64,000 nucleotides of DNA from Floccularia luteovirens (lineage: Eukaryota > Basidiomycota > Agaricomycetes > Agaricales > Squamanitaceae): assembly GCA_009739215.1 (NCBI GenBank), contig VSJF01000007.1:186001-250000 (forward strand), given 5' to 3'. The translations under genes and the position numbers were made by a program. Each line of letters begins with the position of its first letter. The stretch's first letter is position 1. Positions 24,920-35,795 of the stretch are shown here, in pieces. Below the pieces are notes generated by a model. That model did not search any database. It worked only from the letters and a program-made list of their open reading frames with translations, and was not told where the DNA came from.

Positions 24920-26322
24920 TTAAGGAGGTACTTGCCTTTCACTCTCATTGCCAGCATCCAGAGCATCTAAGACTCTTTCAATGCCTGCAGCTTGTGCAAT
25001 CTGTTCATCAACTTCCACCTCTGTCCAACTGTTAGTGGGACATGGACATTTCCGGTCCTCAACCTCTGAACCAAGGGATACACTATCACCTGAATCAGAT
25101 CGTGCCAAATAATGCACTAGTTCAGAGGAGGTGGTTCTTAGATATTTGGCAGATGGTTCACTTACCTCTTCCAGTACTTCTTCTCTTGTAGTAAAGGTAG
25201 AAGGTTCAACCCTCTCTCACAGCAAATAAGTCTCTTCATAAGGTTGGAGATATCTTGGCTGATAAGAAAGACCTTGAAGGTCTACAAGTTCCCTACTCCT
25301 CTTTAATAAAGGATACAGAGTTTTGGGATGCTTCAATGCCTGCGCTCCTGTGAAGGTGCTAGCAATGGGTGGAGCATAAAACTTGTGGGGATTTTCCTGG
25401 AGAAAGGAAGGCTTAGGGGTAGGAGCCGACCTAGGTGTCTCCAAACTACCCTCAAAGGATGAAGGGCTAGCTATGGCCTGACTACTACTCATCTGAGGAG
25501 TCATTCTTGCAGCAGGGGAGTGTGCTGAATCACTTGTTCTTTGCCATTTGTTTTTCTTTCTCTCCATGAGTTTTCTTACCCCCTCGCTTATGCTGCTTCT
25601 TCTTGTTTCCACCATCTGAAGAGTCTTCTTTAGAGTTTGATGGTGTAGACAAGAGAAGTACAGGGTTGTTTGGGCATATAACTCTATATGTTGATCCGCT
25701 CGAAGAGACTTGAAGTCGTCTGAGCATCATATAGATTTTGGACTACAGCGGATATGTCATGTAGGGTCAAGGTCTGTGCAGTGTATTTTTGCAGCAGTGT
25801 TGCTTTGACATTTTGCCATTGGGGTGGTACAGACGTCATAGCCCATAGGGCCTGCAATAGTTCAGGGATGGTGAGGTTTTCATCAGCCAGTCTCCTAAAT
25901 GTCTCACTAAGGCGGAAGAAATCTGCCTGAGGATCTCCATCACTGAGCTTGAAGAACTTTATGTCCTCCATGAGCTTCAAAGTAGTGCTCAAGCTATGAT
26001 CCTCATACCAAGCAACTAACCAAGTCTACAAAGCACAACTAGAGGTACAGCCGTCATGAGCGGCAAGCCAATTAAGCTCAGGGGATAATCTTGATTTTAT
26101 ACTGCCGAGTGCAGTGTCATTTTTGTCATCCCATGTCTGCTGCAGCAGGATCATAGTCTCAGAGACTTTATGTGAATCCTCTGGCGATGGACAACGGCGA
26201 GTTCCAGACACTACTGACCATACAGCTGCATGTTGCAGGTAGGTTGTCATAGCATTTTTCCACTCAAGCCAACGTGCTCCAGCAAATACAAAAGAAATGG
26301 CTTGGAATACAGTGTGTTGCAT
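24920..26322 (-). pseudogene. copia-type gag (UBN2-like), fragmentary
   Basis: From the ATG at 26322 the frame reads MQHTVFQAISFVFAGARWLE and a helical gag domain, through 26026. A second open stretch (25992-25684, STTLKLMEDIKFFKL) continues it with one stop between. After a frame change a Lys-rich region (KKKQHKRGGKK) and a Pro/Ser region follow, down to about 24920. No zinc knuckle or pol follows, and the element ends near the LTR at 24383. It is the best-preserved gag of its family here, but it is still broken. Confidence 0.75.
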
Positions 26323-26592
26323 GTTGTCTCGATTAAAGTTTTTGTTGGCGAGCTACAAATTAATGTTGCATCAGCTCAACATTTAACTCAGTATAGAGAC
26401 ACTGTCAAAACACATAAGGCTCGCATAGATTTATTGTCATGAACAACATTCAGACTCAATCACTTGTAGAGTGGACAAGCCACCAATGCTTCTACCAATT
26501 AAGGGAGCATGGGGGAGTTACTTTACAAGAGGTAAGAGCTTTAAGTCACTGTTATCATAGGCAGCGACTGAGTGCACCATTGAGACTGACAA
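26323..26592 (-). other. copia 5' leader
   Basis: Non-coding leader between primer site and gag ATG, homologous to 27377-27650 and to about 13600-13747. Confidence 0.65.
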
Positions 26593-26607
26593 CTGGGGCC
26601 CATAACC
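26593..26607 (-). promoter_or_regulatory. copia primer-binding site, half initiator tRNA-Met
   Basis: Directly next to the LTR end, the plus strand reads GGGCCCATAACC, which is the anticodon-arm sequence of eukaryotic initiator tRNA-Met. The element's sense strand is therefore complementary to the anticodon stem-loop, as in Drosophila copia and yeast Ty5, which prime from a cleaved tRNA half. Confidence 0.75.
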
Positions 26608-26898
26608 TATTGAGCAGCCATGTGTGCGTGACACAGTGGAGAGACTCAAGCCTTACCTTGTGCTTACTTGGTTTACACCTTATGGTTAGTCTTACTACTA
26701 CTACCTATAGAATAGGACAAGGGATCTATTCTGCATAAGAGTGTCCTTATATACAGTTCTAGCTGTATGTACATATTTGTGTAAGGGTCCATGACATGAT
26801 GCATAGGGCATAGGGCATGGGGCATATCATGTGACATATCATCTAACTCATTACCTGACGAATTATGTAATCCATCATGTAATCATGCTGTTGCAACA
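26608..26898 (-). mobile_element. copia 5' LTR (minus orientation)
   Basis: TATTGAGCAGCC to GTTGCAACA, followed in its own direction by primer site, leader and gag. It abuts the truncated gag of a second element at 26899, so either it inserted there or two copies recombined. Confidence 0.8.
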
Positions 26899-27376
26899 AT
26901 AGGGCCTGCAATAATTCAGAGATGGTACATGATTCATTTGCCAGTCTCCTAAATGTCTTGCTAAGATGGAAGAAGTCAGCCTGGGGATCTTCACCACCAA
27001 GCTTGAAGAACTTTATGTCATGTGCTAGCTTCAAGGTGGTGCCCAAACTATGATCCTCATACCGTGCAACTAATCAAGTCCACAATGCACTACTAGAGGT
27101 ATATTTGTCTTTTGCAGCAAGCCAGTTTAATTCAGGGGATAATCTCAACTTTATACTGTCTAGCGTGACATCATTCTTGTCATCCCATGTCTGCTACAGT
27201 AGGATCATTGTCTCAGAGATGTTATTTGAATTCTGTGGTGATAGACAATGGCAAGTTCCAGACACCACTAACCATAATGCAGCATGCTGCAAATAGGTCG
27301 TCATGGTGCTTTTCCACTCAAGCCAATGCGCTCCAGCAAATACAAAGGAAACGGCTTTGAATACTGTGTGCTGCAT
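26899..27376 (-). pseudogene. second copia gag, 5' half only
   Basis: ATG at 27376 (MQHTVFKAVSFVFAGAHWLE) with stops, continuing at 27046 with TLKLAHDIKFFKLGGEDPQA and breaking off at 26899 where the next LTR starts. Confidence 0.75.
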
Positions 27377-27650
27377 GTTGATTCGATGATAAAAGTTGTT
27401 GTTGGCAAGCTACAAATTAATGTATTTAGCACAATGTTCAACTCAGTGTAAAGACACTGTCAATGACACATAAGGCTCGCATAGATGTTCGTCATGAACA
27501 ATATTCAGACTAGTCACTTGTAGAGTGGGTAAGTCCACATTACTTCTACCAATTAAGAGAGCAATGGGAGAACCACTTCACAAGGATAAGAGCTTAAGTT
27601 GCTTGTCATCATTAGTCATCACCATGAGGGAGACATCAATGACTGGCAAC

Positions 27651-27664
27651 CAGGGCTCATAACC
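27651..27664 (-). promoter_or_regulatory. copia primer-binding site, half initiator tRNA-Met
   Basis: The plus strand CAGGGCTCATAACC matches the yeast initiator tRNA-Met anticodon arm over 14 nt, as far as I recall that tRNA. It adjoins the LTR end at 27665. Confidence 0.78.
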
Positions 27665-28045
27665 TGTTGAGCAGCCATCTGTGCATTGCACAGTGATAGG
27701 GACTCAGCCTTACCTTGTGCTTACTTAATCTTACACTTAGGTTAGTATACTACTACTTATCCAGAAAGGACTGTCTATTATAAAAGAAGGTAGAGTCCTT
27801 ATATACAGTTCTATTGTATGTACCTATTTGTATATAGTGGTCCATGCACTTGTTCTACATAATCACATATCTAGGGCATAGAACCTTGTAGAAGGTTGTA
27901 GAACATGTTTAGTCATACTTGCATGTGATGCATAGAGCATGGGGCATATGTGGATGTAGTCATGTGACACATCATGTGACATATCACATGTGACTCATCA
28001 CCTGATGAATTATGTAATCCATCATGTGATTGTGCTGTCACAACA
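27665..28045 (-). mobile_element. copia 5' LTR (minus orientation)
   Basis: TGTTGAGCAGCC to GCTGTCACAACA, 381 bp. Followed in its direction by primer site, leader and gag (26899-27376). It serves as reference copy for the relics at 13168 and 19211. Confidence 0.88.
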
Positions 28046-28190
28046 AATAGCCAAAATCTATGGGTCACTATGAGTCACTATGGAAAATGACCAAAATCTA
28101 TGGATCACTATGGGTCACTATAGATCACTACAGATGCTATGGCTTACTATGGCTCAAGTCAGACTAAAACCAGGATTTGCTGATATAAGG
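28046..28190. repeat. inverted copy of the 10.3-kb CCATAGT region
   Basis: Reverse complement of about 10300-10440, including the flanking CAGCAAATCCTGGTTTTAG context. Confidence 0.8.
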
Positions 28191-28202
28191 TCATAACAGT
28201 TA

Positions 28203-28356
28203 GTGTATATGCACATGGACCATTATACAAAGGTGTACAAACACCAATTATGTATATAAGTAGAGCTACTGGACCTTATGTCCTTTGTCAAATTTCATTC
28301 ATAGTAGTCAGTACTAGTCTAAGTCTCTAAGCACAAGTAAGCTCAAAGGTAAGATC
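28203..28356 (+). mobile_element. copia LTR relic, left part, split by chromovirus
   Basis: Matches the LTR at 33990-34343 from its middle onward. It stops at AGATC (28352-28356) where the chromovirus begins, and resumes at 36833 with the duplicated AGATC, ending at GCTGCTCAACA (36875). Confidence 0.85.
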
Positions 28357-28962
28357 TGATATGACCTTATTCAGATACGTGCTATCTCCCTGGACTTTAG
28401 AATGCATGCGCAACACATTTCTGCCTCGTTTACTTGTTTCCCATACACATTTTGTATTTGACTCGCATTCTACTTCTATTAACTCGTAGTGACTTGTGTC
28501 TGCTTCTGAATGACTTGTAGATACTTCTGTATAACTCTGCATTGACTCGTAGCTTACTGAGCAAGCACACAATAGGTTATTATTAGAAGTAGTGTACTCG
28601 TATTTAAGTAGCACAAAACTACAGTCAAGCCTTAGCTTGATCTTAGTTTCGAATACCTCTTAACACGAGCGATTATTCTGTTACCTTAGTGACAACTAAG
28701 TGACTCTCCCTCCCTTGTCTAGAATGGCAAGATCATTGTAAATAACGGCACGGATGACACCGTACTAGCCTGAAACACCTGGCTGTCCCCACCTCTGTAA
28801 CTGACCTCAGAGAGACCTCGACAGGTGGTTTGTAACCTGTGTGGTAGCGTAACCTACCATCACGCTAGGGAAATCTGACTAGCAAAACCCAATCGCTCCC
28901 TAACCCGGACACACCTACAATGAGACCAGCAAAGAACGACACTAAAACCCCAAACGGTAACA
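28357..28962 (+). repeat. chromovirus 5' LTR
   Basis: TGATATGACC to GGTAACA. A TATTTAAG box lies at 28601. The predicted transcription start is about 30 nt on, near AGCTTGATCTT at 28634-28644, the sequence that pairs with the primer site. Confidence 0.93.
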
Positions 28963-28963
28963 A

Positions 28964-28974
28964 AAGATCAAGCT
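28964..28974 (+). promoter_or_regulatory. self-priming site (Tf1-like)
   Basis: AAGATCAAGCT, one base after the 5' LTR, is the exact reverse complement of AGCTTGATCTT at 28634-28644, the place where the mRNA should begin. In Tf1-type elements the mRNA 5' end folds onto the primer site and is cleaved to prime reverse transcription. There is no TGG start as expected for a tRNA 3' end. Confidence 0.75.
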
Positions 28975-29379
28975 GATCAATTGTCACTTCCTCAAGTTCA
29001 ACACCCCCAAACTTCCTTAATTACCTGCACTCTTTTATGAGCAAAACCCCCACCTCTAACTTTGGACCAACAACTTCCTCCTACAACTCTTAAGGAACTT
29101 ATTCCACACGGTCCCCATCCCCACTACCTCAACAACAACAAAGTGCATTTTCCAAGCTTCACACTAAACTCGCACAACAAGCCGCAAAACAACAAACAAG
29201 AGATCCTTGGGTTAGATTAGCCAAATCACCCTAATACACCACAGCAACCACCACCGCTTCAAATAACCAACAACCCAGAAGAAGAAGAAGACTACGAAGA
29301 AGAACAAGAAATCGAGCAACAGATTTACGAAGAAGCTCAACAAACACCACCGCGCATCACCTATGACTCAGACATCGAA

Positions 29380-30750
29380 ATGTCCAACAATGCAAAAGAA
29401 ATCAACGTTGGCAGACCTATGCCATTCAACGGCAAAAAAGAACATGCACAACCATTCTTACAAGATGTCCAAATATACCTGGACATGAATGAAGAAATCT
29501 ACAATAGCGATAAGAAAAAGATCTTATTTGCACTTTCATTTATGAAAGAAGGAACAGCAGCTATTTACCACTCAAACATAATTGAAACCACCAATGGAAA
29601 CTACAGAACTTGATCTCAATTTAAGAAAGCTTTTCTAGAAGCATTCCAAGCACAAAACGTAGCGATGCAAGCAAGAACCAACCTTGCCAACCTACAAATG
29701 ACTGGCAATAATATTACCAAGTACATTTCAGAATTTAAAATCCTATCATCACAAGCAGGGATACATGAAGACGCATCACTCATAGATATATTCATGAGAG
29801 GATTAAATGACGAACTAGTCGAATGCTTTTACAAACTAGACAATTTCCCAACAACTATGGAACAAGTCTACAAATACGCGTTCCAATTTGCAGACAGACT
29901 GCAATGCATGAAAGATTTTCTGCAATCTAGAAAGAAACCATTCGCAAGACCGAGTCTATTCCCAAATAGAACAACAGGCAGAGACCCAAACACAATGGAA
30001 ATCAACCACATCAACACCAAAGAACCCGCTCTAGACATGGAAGAACTAGAAGAAATAAACAGAATGTCATTCGAAGAATGGAATAACCATTTCCTAAATG
30101 GGTTATGCTTCATATGCCATCGGAAGGGACATCAATCTAAAGATTGCCCCAAAAGGAAGACCCTGAAAAGAAGAAGCAACCCTCGATACAACTTCCAAAA
30201 ACCTAAAACGGTTAAAGAACTATCAGCTGCAGTAAGAGCGTTACTGACAGAATTACCCAATTGTTGCGACAGCAACTCCACGTGATAGATTAGTAGTCAT
30301 GTGATTAGTCACGTGCTCGTCAGTCATGTGTTGTAGACCTGATAAGATAAGATAAGGTCACACCTGTATATATGACTAAGATGTAATGACATACACGGTC
30401 TACAACATTCTAGAGCTTACTGCGGATACGCGTATGACTCATGTTATGGAACGTGTATGACTCATGTCCTACCTGGAGTAGACATGAGGTGTTTCATATA
30501 CACGCTGGTAACTACATTAGGTATTACACAGCCACGCCCATAATGTATATAACAAAGGTAGTAACGTCAAATATACCTTGTCCAAATTACTTGGTAGTAG
30601 TTAGTAGTAGCACCCCTCTAAGCAACAGTAAGAACCCCAGGTAAGGTAGTTCCCTATCACTGTGTGTGACAGGCGCTGCTCAACACCAATGAGGAACAAG
30701 AAGAATTCTTTGAAGAATTAGAGAAAGAGGATTTTTCACTCGATCAATAG
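29380..30750 (+). pseudogene. chromovirus gag with CCHC zinc knuckle
   Basis: The frame has an acidic Glu-rich stretch upstream (from about 29270), then a retrotransposon gag domain (YISEFKILSSQAG region) and a knuckle CFICHRKGHQSKDC (C-x2-C-x4-H-x4-C). A TGA at 29611 replaces an expected Trp codon. A copia LTR interrupts the 3' part at 30262-30685, and the same frame resumes after it with an acidic tail to a TAG at 30748. The true start is uncertain because the acidic region is open upstream of the first ATG. Confidence 0.85.
30262..30685 (+). mobile_element. solo copia LTR in gag, 424-bp subfamily
   Basis: TGTTGCGACAGC to GCTGCTCAACA with target duplication CCAAT (30257-30261, 30686-30690). 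Confidence 0.95.
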
Positions 30751-30755
30751 TAACC

Positions 30756-31232
30756 ATGGCTATTGATTATCCAATCAGAGTAGTAGTCCCCACCCTCATG
30801 ACGCAAGATTTGCTATATGTTCCACTTCAATTTGAAGTAGGAAACAACTCATTAGGAAAAGAAATAGTCATTACTAAAGCTTTAGTCAACTCTGGAGCTA
30901 CCAAAAGCTTTATACATTCAGACTTCGTACCAAAACTCAAAAAAAGATCCAGACCCATATTAGGGAAGAGAATAAACATCACAAATGCAGATGGATCCCC
31001 AAACGGACAAGTTACCCATTATATCCAAGCCCCTCTCACACTCAAAGGAGAAGCAAACTATCAAGTTACTCTATATATTGCAAATATAGGACGTCAAGAT
31101 ATTATCTTAGGAATGGATTGGCTTAAATGCCTCAATCCCACAATCGATTGGAAGAATGGAACCCTCAATGTTCCAAACAACTCTCCACTCGCACAAATAA
31201 CTTCAGAAGAAGCAATACTCCAAATCATATAA
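30756..31232 (+). pseudogene. retroelement aspartic protease region, active-site Asp lost
   Basis: 158-codon open frame with the pepsin-like flap region and DIILGMDWL, the conserved ILG motif. The catalytic motif reads VNSGAT instead of V-D-S/T-G-A, a GAC to AAC change that should abolish activity. In the intact element it would be part of the Pol polyprotein. Confidence 0.85.
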
Positions 31233-31259
31233 GAGGAATCATAATGAAGAACCCCTTGA

Positions 31260-33989
31260 CCCTGATGGAATCAAGCGATATCTAATGGACTCCACCTCCG
31301 AATCAGAAGAAGAAGAATACCCAATATGAGTCAAAACGACCCAAGCCCAAACAATGGCAGCAGAAGCCACACCTAAAGAAATCTTAACAATAGAAGAAAA
31401 ACTGCCAAAGGAGTTTCATCTATTTAAAGATGTATTCAGTAAATAGAAATTGGATAGAATGCCAGCAAGACGACCCTGGGATCACAAGATAGATCTCAAA
31501 CCTGATTTCAAGAACAAAGATAGTAAAATCTATCCCCTCAACCCTATCAAAGATCAGAAAATGCAAGAATTCATCAAAGAGAACCTTGCAAAAAGGTACA
31601 TCCAACCCTCTGAGTCAGAAATGGCATCCCCATTCTTCTTTGTCGCAAAGAAAGATGGAAGCCTAAGACCCTGCCAAGACTATCGTTACCTCAATGAAGG
31701 AACAATTAAAAAACCATATCCTTTGCCCTTAATATCGGAACTCTTAACCAAATTAAGGGGTGGCAAGATCTTCACAAAACTTGACATCCGATGGGGATAT
31801 AACAACATCAGAATTCGAGAAGGCGATGAGCCCAAAGCAGCATTCAAGACCAAAATGGGACTCTTTGAGCCCACAGTTATGTTTTTTGGAATGTGCAATT
31901 CCCCAGCAACCTTCCAAAATATGATGGACGACATATTTAGAGATATGATCGACGAAGGATGGGTCACCATCTATATGGATGACATCCTGATATTTTCAGA
32001 AACGCCAGAACAACAAACCGAAAGAACCCTGAAAGTCCTAAAAAGGCTTAAGGAACACGACCTCTATCTAAAAATAGAGAAATGCAAATTCAACAAGAAA
32101 CAGGTAGAATACCTGGGACTCATCATTTCAGAAAACAAGATCTCGATGGATCCAATTAAACTAAAAGGAATTGAAGACTGGCCTGCACCGCAATCAGTCA
32201 AGCAAATCAGAAGTTTCCTAGGATTCAGAAACTTTTACAGAAAATTCATATACAAGTTCTCTGACTTAGTGCAACTGCTAAACAAACTCCTCAAGAAGAA
32301 CATCAAATTCATATGGACAAATGAATGTCAAACATCATTTGAGAAACTCAAGAAAGCATTTACCACCGCTCCAGTCTTACAAATGCCAGACTTCAAGAAA
32401 CAATTCTTACTAGAAACAGACACATCAAAATACACGTCGGGAGCAGTCCTAAAACAAAAAGACATAAATGGGCTATGGCACCCATGCGGATTTATCTCCA
32501 AATCATTTACAGAAACAGAAAGAAATTATGAAATCTATAATCAAGAACTCTTTGTAGTAATCCGAGCTCTCACAGAATGGAGGCATTTCTTCCTCGGATC
32601 TCCATTCCCAGTCATTGTGACTTGCAACCACAAGAACCTAACCTATTACAATAGTCCCCAGAAACTAAACAGAAGACAGGCCCAATGGAGCCTATTCTTA
32701 TCAGAGTTCAACATCACACTGATTCACACACCTGGATCCCAAATGGTGCAAAGTGACACATTATCAAGAAGACCAGATTATATCCCAAAGGAAGATCATG
32801 ACAATGAGGACATCACGATGCTCCCCAAACAAATGTTTATTCGAGTCATTGATACAGGAACTAGACAACAAATCCTTGAATCTCACAAGAAAGAACCAAT
32901 GGTGCAAGAAGCTATCGATACCATAAAGAACTTCCAGACTACAAAAGCAGCACTACCAGACTGGAAAATAGAAGACGGACTTCTATTCTATCAGAATAAA
33001 TGTTACGTTCCAATGAACGAAAACTTACCAAGGCAATTATTAAAGAAATACCACAACTCCGCCCCTATGGGACACCCTGGAATACTCTGCACCCTAGAAC
33101 TCCTAAAGCGAGACTATTGGTGGCCTAGTATCCACGCATTCACAAAGAACTATGTTCAAGGCTGCGCCATTTGTCAGCAGACAAAAATAAACAGACATCC
33201 TACCACACCGCCCTATAATCCAATAGGCACCCCAGAAAACAACAGACCATTCACACAAACATCTGTAGATTTTATCACAGATCTTCCCAAATCGGACGGC
33301 TATGATAGTATCATGGTCATAGTAGACCATGGGCTTACAAAGGGGGTAATTCTAATCCCTTGTCATAAGACAATAGACGCAATCCAAACTGCCCAACTTT
33401 TAATCAATCATGTGTACAAACGCTTTGGCCTTCCAGACAAGATTATATCTGACAGAGGACCCCAATTCGCCTCTAAAACATTTCAAGAATTTGGAAAACT
33501 CTTAGGCATCAAATTAGCCATGAGTACTGCCTACCACCCTCAAACAGATGGAGGCACAGAATGAGCAAATCAAGAAATAGAAGCATACCTCGCTATCTTT
33601 TATACAAACAACCCCGAAACATGGAACTCCCACCTTCCACTCCTAGAGTTCTCTTACAATCAGAAACCCCACGCACTTCAAGACAAATCTCCATTCTACA
33701 TAATGATGGGATATGACCTACAACTCTTTCCCACAGCTTACAACAAAAGCAACGTACCATCTACCGAAGAAAGATTAAAATTAATCCAAGAAGCACAAGA
33801 CGAAGCAAACATAGCACATGAACTCGCATGCCAAACTATGATAAGTTGAGTCAAGAACAAATTTACACCCTTTAAGAAGAACGACCTAGTATGGCTAGAG
33901 TCAAAACACCTCAAACTCAGATACCAGAAAAGGAAACTAGCACCTAAACAGGAAGGACCATTTCCTATTACAGAAGTCCTTGGCCCTCT
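31260..33989 (+). pseudogene. chromovirus pol: RT, RNase H, integrase
   Basis: Open from 31450 to 33564 (704 codons). Reverse transcriptase has the QDYRYLN and YMDDILIFS motifs, RNase H has a TDTSKY motif, and the integrase has an H-H-C-C zinc finger (GCAICQQTK) and catalytic DFITDLPKS and ISDRGPQFAS. TAG at 31444 and TGA at 31327, 33562 and 33847 interrupt the frame, all at codons expected to be Trp, Gln or Arg. RNase H reads CNHKNL where the older copy has SDHKNL, a second Asp-to-Asn change. The copia LTR at 33990 cuts the integrase C-terminal part. Confidence 0.93.
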
Positions 33990-34343
33990 TGTTGCGACAG
34001 CAACAATCACATGACTGATTACATAATTGATCATGTGATGGAGCACGTGACTGATGACGTGTCTCACACTCATATGCTCTATGGCACGTGATATCCACGA
34101 ACATTCTACAAGGTTCTATAACCTTCTATATGTAGTCACATGATATGTTAGTGTACCTGCGCACGGACCATTGTACAAAGCTGTACAAACAGCAATTATG
34201 TATATAAGTAGAGCTACTGGACCTTATGTCCTTTGTTGAATTTCATTCGTAGTAGTCAGTACTAGTTCTAAGTCTCTAAGTCTAAGTAAGCTCTAAGGTA
34301 AGATCAGTCCCCTCTACTGTGTAAAACAGGGTGCTGCTCAACA
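33990..34343 (+). mobile_element. solo copia LTR in integrase
   Basis: TGTTGCGACAGC to GCTGCTCAACA, 354 bp, target duplication CCTCT (33985-33989, 34344-34348). Confidence 0.95.
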
Positions 34344-34358
34344 CCTCTCACCTACCAA

Positions 34359-34685
34359 TTGAAACTCCCCACCTCATGGAGAATACACCCCATCTTCCAT
34401 GCCTCACTCCTTACCCCTTACCAAGAAACAGAAGTCCACGGACCCAATTACATGAAACCTCCCCCAGATCTTATTGATAACACCAAGGAATACGAAGTAG
34501 AGAATATCATAACACACCAGAACAATGGCAGAAGAATCCTCTATTTGGTCAAATGGAAGGGTTACCCTTCATCAGACAACTCATGGGAACCAGAATACCA
34601 TTTAAAGAACTCTCCAGAAATTCTAAATGCTTATAAAGCGGTACATGGAATACCACTCCCCATTCCATTCGACTTAAAGAAATGA
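34359..34685 (+). pseudogene. integrase C-terminal tail with chromodomain
   Basis: Reads IHPIFHASLLTPY (conserved end of Ty3 integrases), then a chromodomain with EYEVENI, YLVKWKGYP and NSWEPE. In chromoviruses this domain directs insertion to methylated-histone chromatin. It is part of the interrupted pol frame. Confidence 0.92.
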
Positions 34686-35725
34686 CTTCCACCAAAGAAA
34701 CCTCCCCAGTACCAGTAGCAGCAACTCTAGAACCCGTTCCCAGAAGTCCAACCCACACTCAGTCCACTCCAGCAACTCCTCTCACAAGACAACCATCTGT
34801 ATTTATCCAACCATCGGAAATACTTGTACCACTGCCAGTATCTCCTCTCCTCCCATCTACTACAGTTATACCACCATCCACACTGTCTCCAGCATCCCCA
34901 CCAGCACCAGCGCCATCCCCAGTCTTGCCCCTCATTAAATTACCTACCCCAACACCAGTCTCTCCACCTCCCTTGCATGTCCGCATCCAAACCCCTGTCA
35001 TCCCTGTCTCCTCAGAATCTGACAGCTCAACCTCCACAGGTTCATCCCATCCCAGAGTATCCCCCTGAAATCAATTTTCTCCACCTTTTCAGATATCAAA
35101 CAATTATTTAAAGAAGAAGACAAAAGGCTCTTCATCAACGATTGGCTTGACAAGATTGCCCCTAAGAACACTCCTAGGTTTCGAGAACTATACACTTCCT
35201 ATGAAGTACATGAGAATACAGCAGCTCACAACCAAGGTTGTTGAGCTCAGCACGCTTCAGCTTGAATCCCTCAACTGCGACAGTCTCACCAATCAACTGT
35301 CTATGTATGTCAAACCAGAAGCATGAACACTCACTCCTCATCCACCACTCCCTCTCCACACCTCCCAATGCACCGAATGCAATATGGGTTGACCAAGAAC
35401 GTCTCCCCCACCCCGACCGCACAAACCAACTCCTGCCACCACTAGAGCTGTCGACGACAAATGCTTCCAATGTGGATCGATCTACCATTGGGCAATGGAC
35501 TGCCCCAGGTACAGATGTACCTATTGCAAGAAGTACAAACCTGGACATTACTCTGGCAATTGTGAAGACAAACAATGCGTTCTCAACCACGTCACCAAAG
35601 AACGACGTATCAGAACCATCGAATTAAACCAAGGTCCCTTCAGACGACCTCACTCCCCCAATTACAACTACCACGAATGGGATGATGTTGCAATGAGCAA
35701 CATGACCAGTGAGCCCCACCATTAA
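34682..35725 (+). pseudogene. extra ORF downstream of pol: Pro/Ser-rich with two zinc knuckles
   Basis: Overlaps the pol stop by a few bases. The first part (34682-35068) is Pro/Ser/Thr-rich low complexity. After a frame change a helical charged segment follows (KQLFKEEDKRLFINDWLDKI, near 35090-35150). The last part (to 35725) has CFQCGSIYHWAMDC (C-x2-C-x4-H-x4-C), directly followed by a second knuckle CTYCKKYKPGHYSGNC. Stops at several points show decay. A third ORF with nucleic-acid-binding knuckles is not part of the standard Ty3 layout, and its function is unknown. Confidence 0.65.
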
Positions 35726-35795
35726 CAAATGGGCATGAAGAAATTCTTGTATGAATATTAGAAGTACTGGGACTTCTAATGTACAAATGGGGTAA

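Noticed and set aside
30441..30644. 67-aa ORF conserved in two 424-bp LTRs (also 24424-24627 minus)
   Set aside because: It lies wholly inside the LTR, and the third copy (36277-36701) has indels that break the frame. Conservation is explained by recent LTR spread.
29611..33849. UGA read as tryptophan in the retroelements
   Set aside because: TAG and TAA stops occur too, and host genes use TGA as a normal stop, so decay is simpler than recoding.
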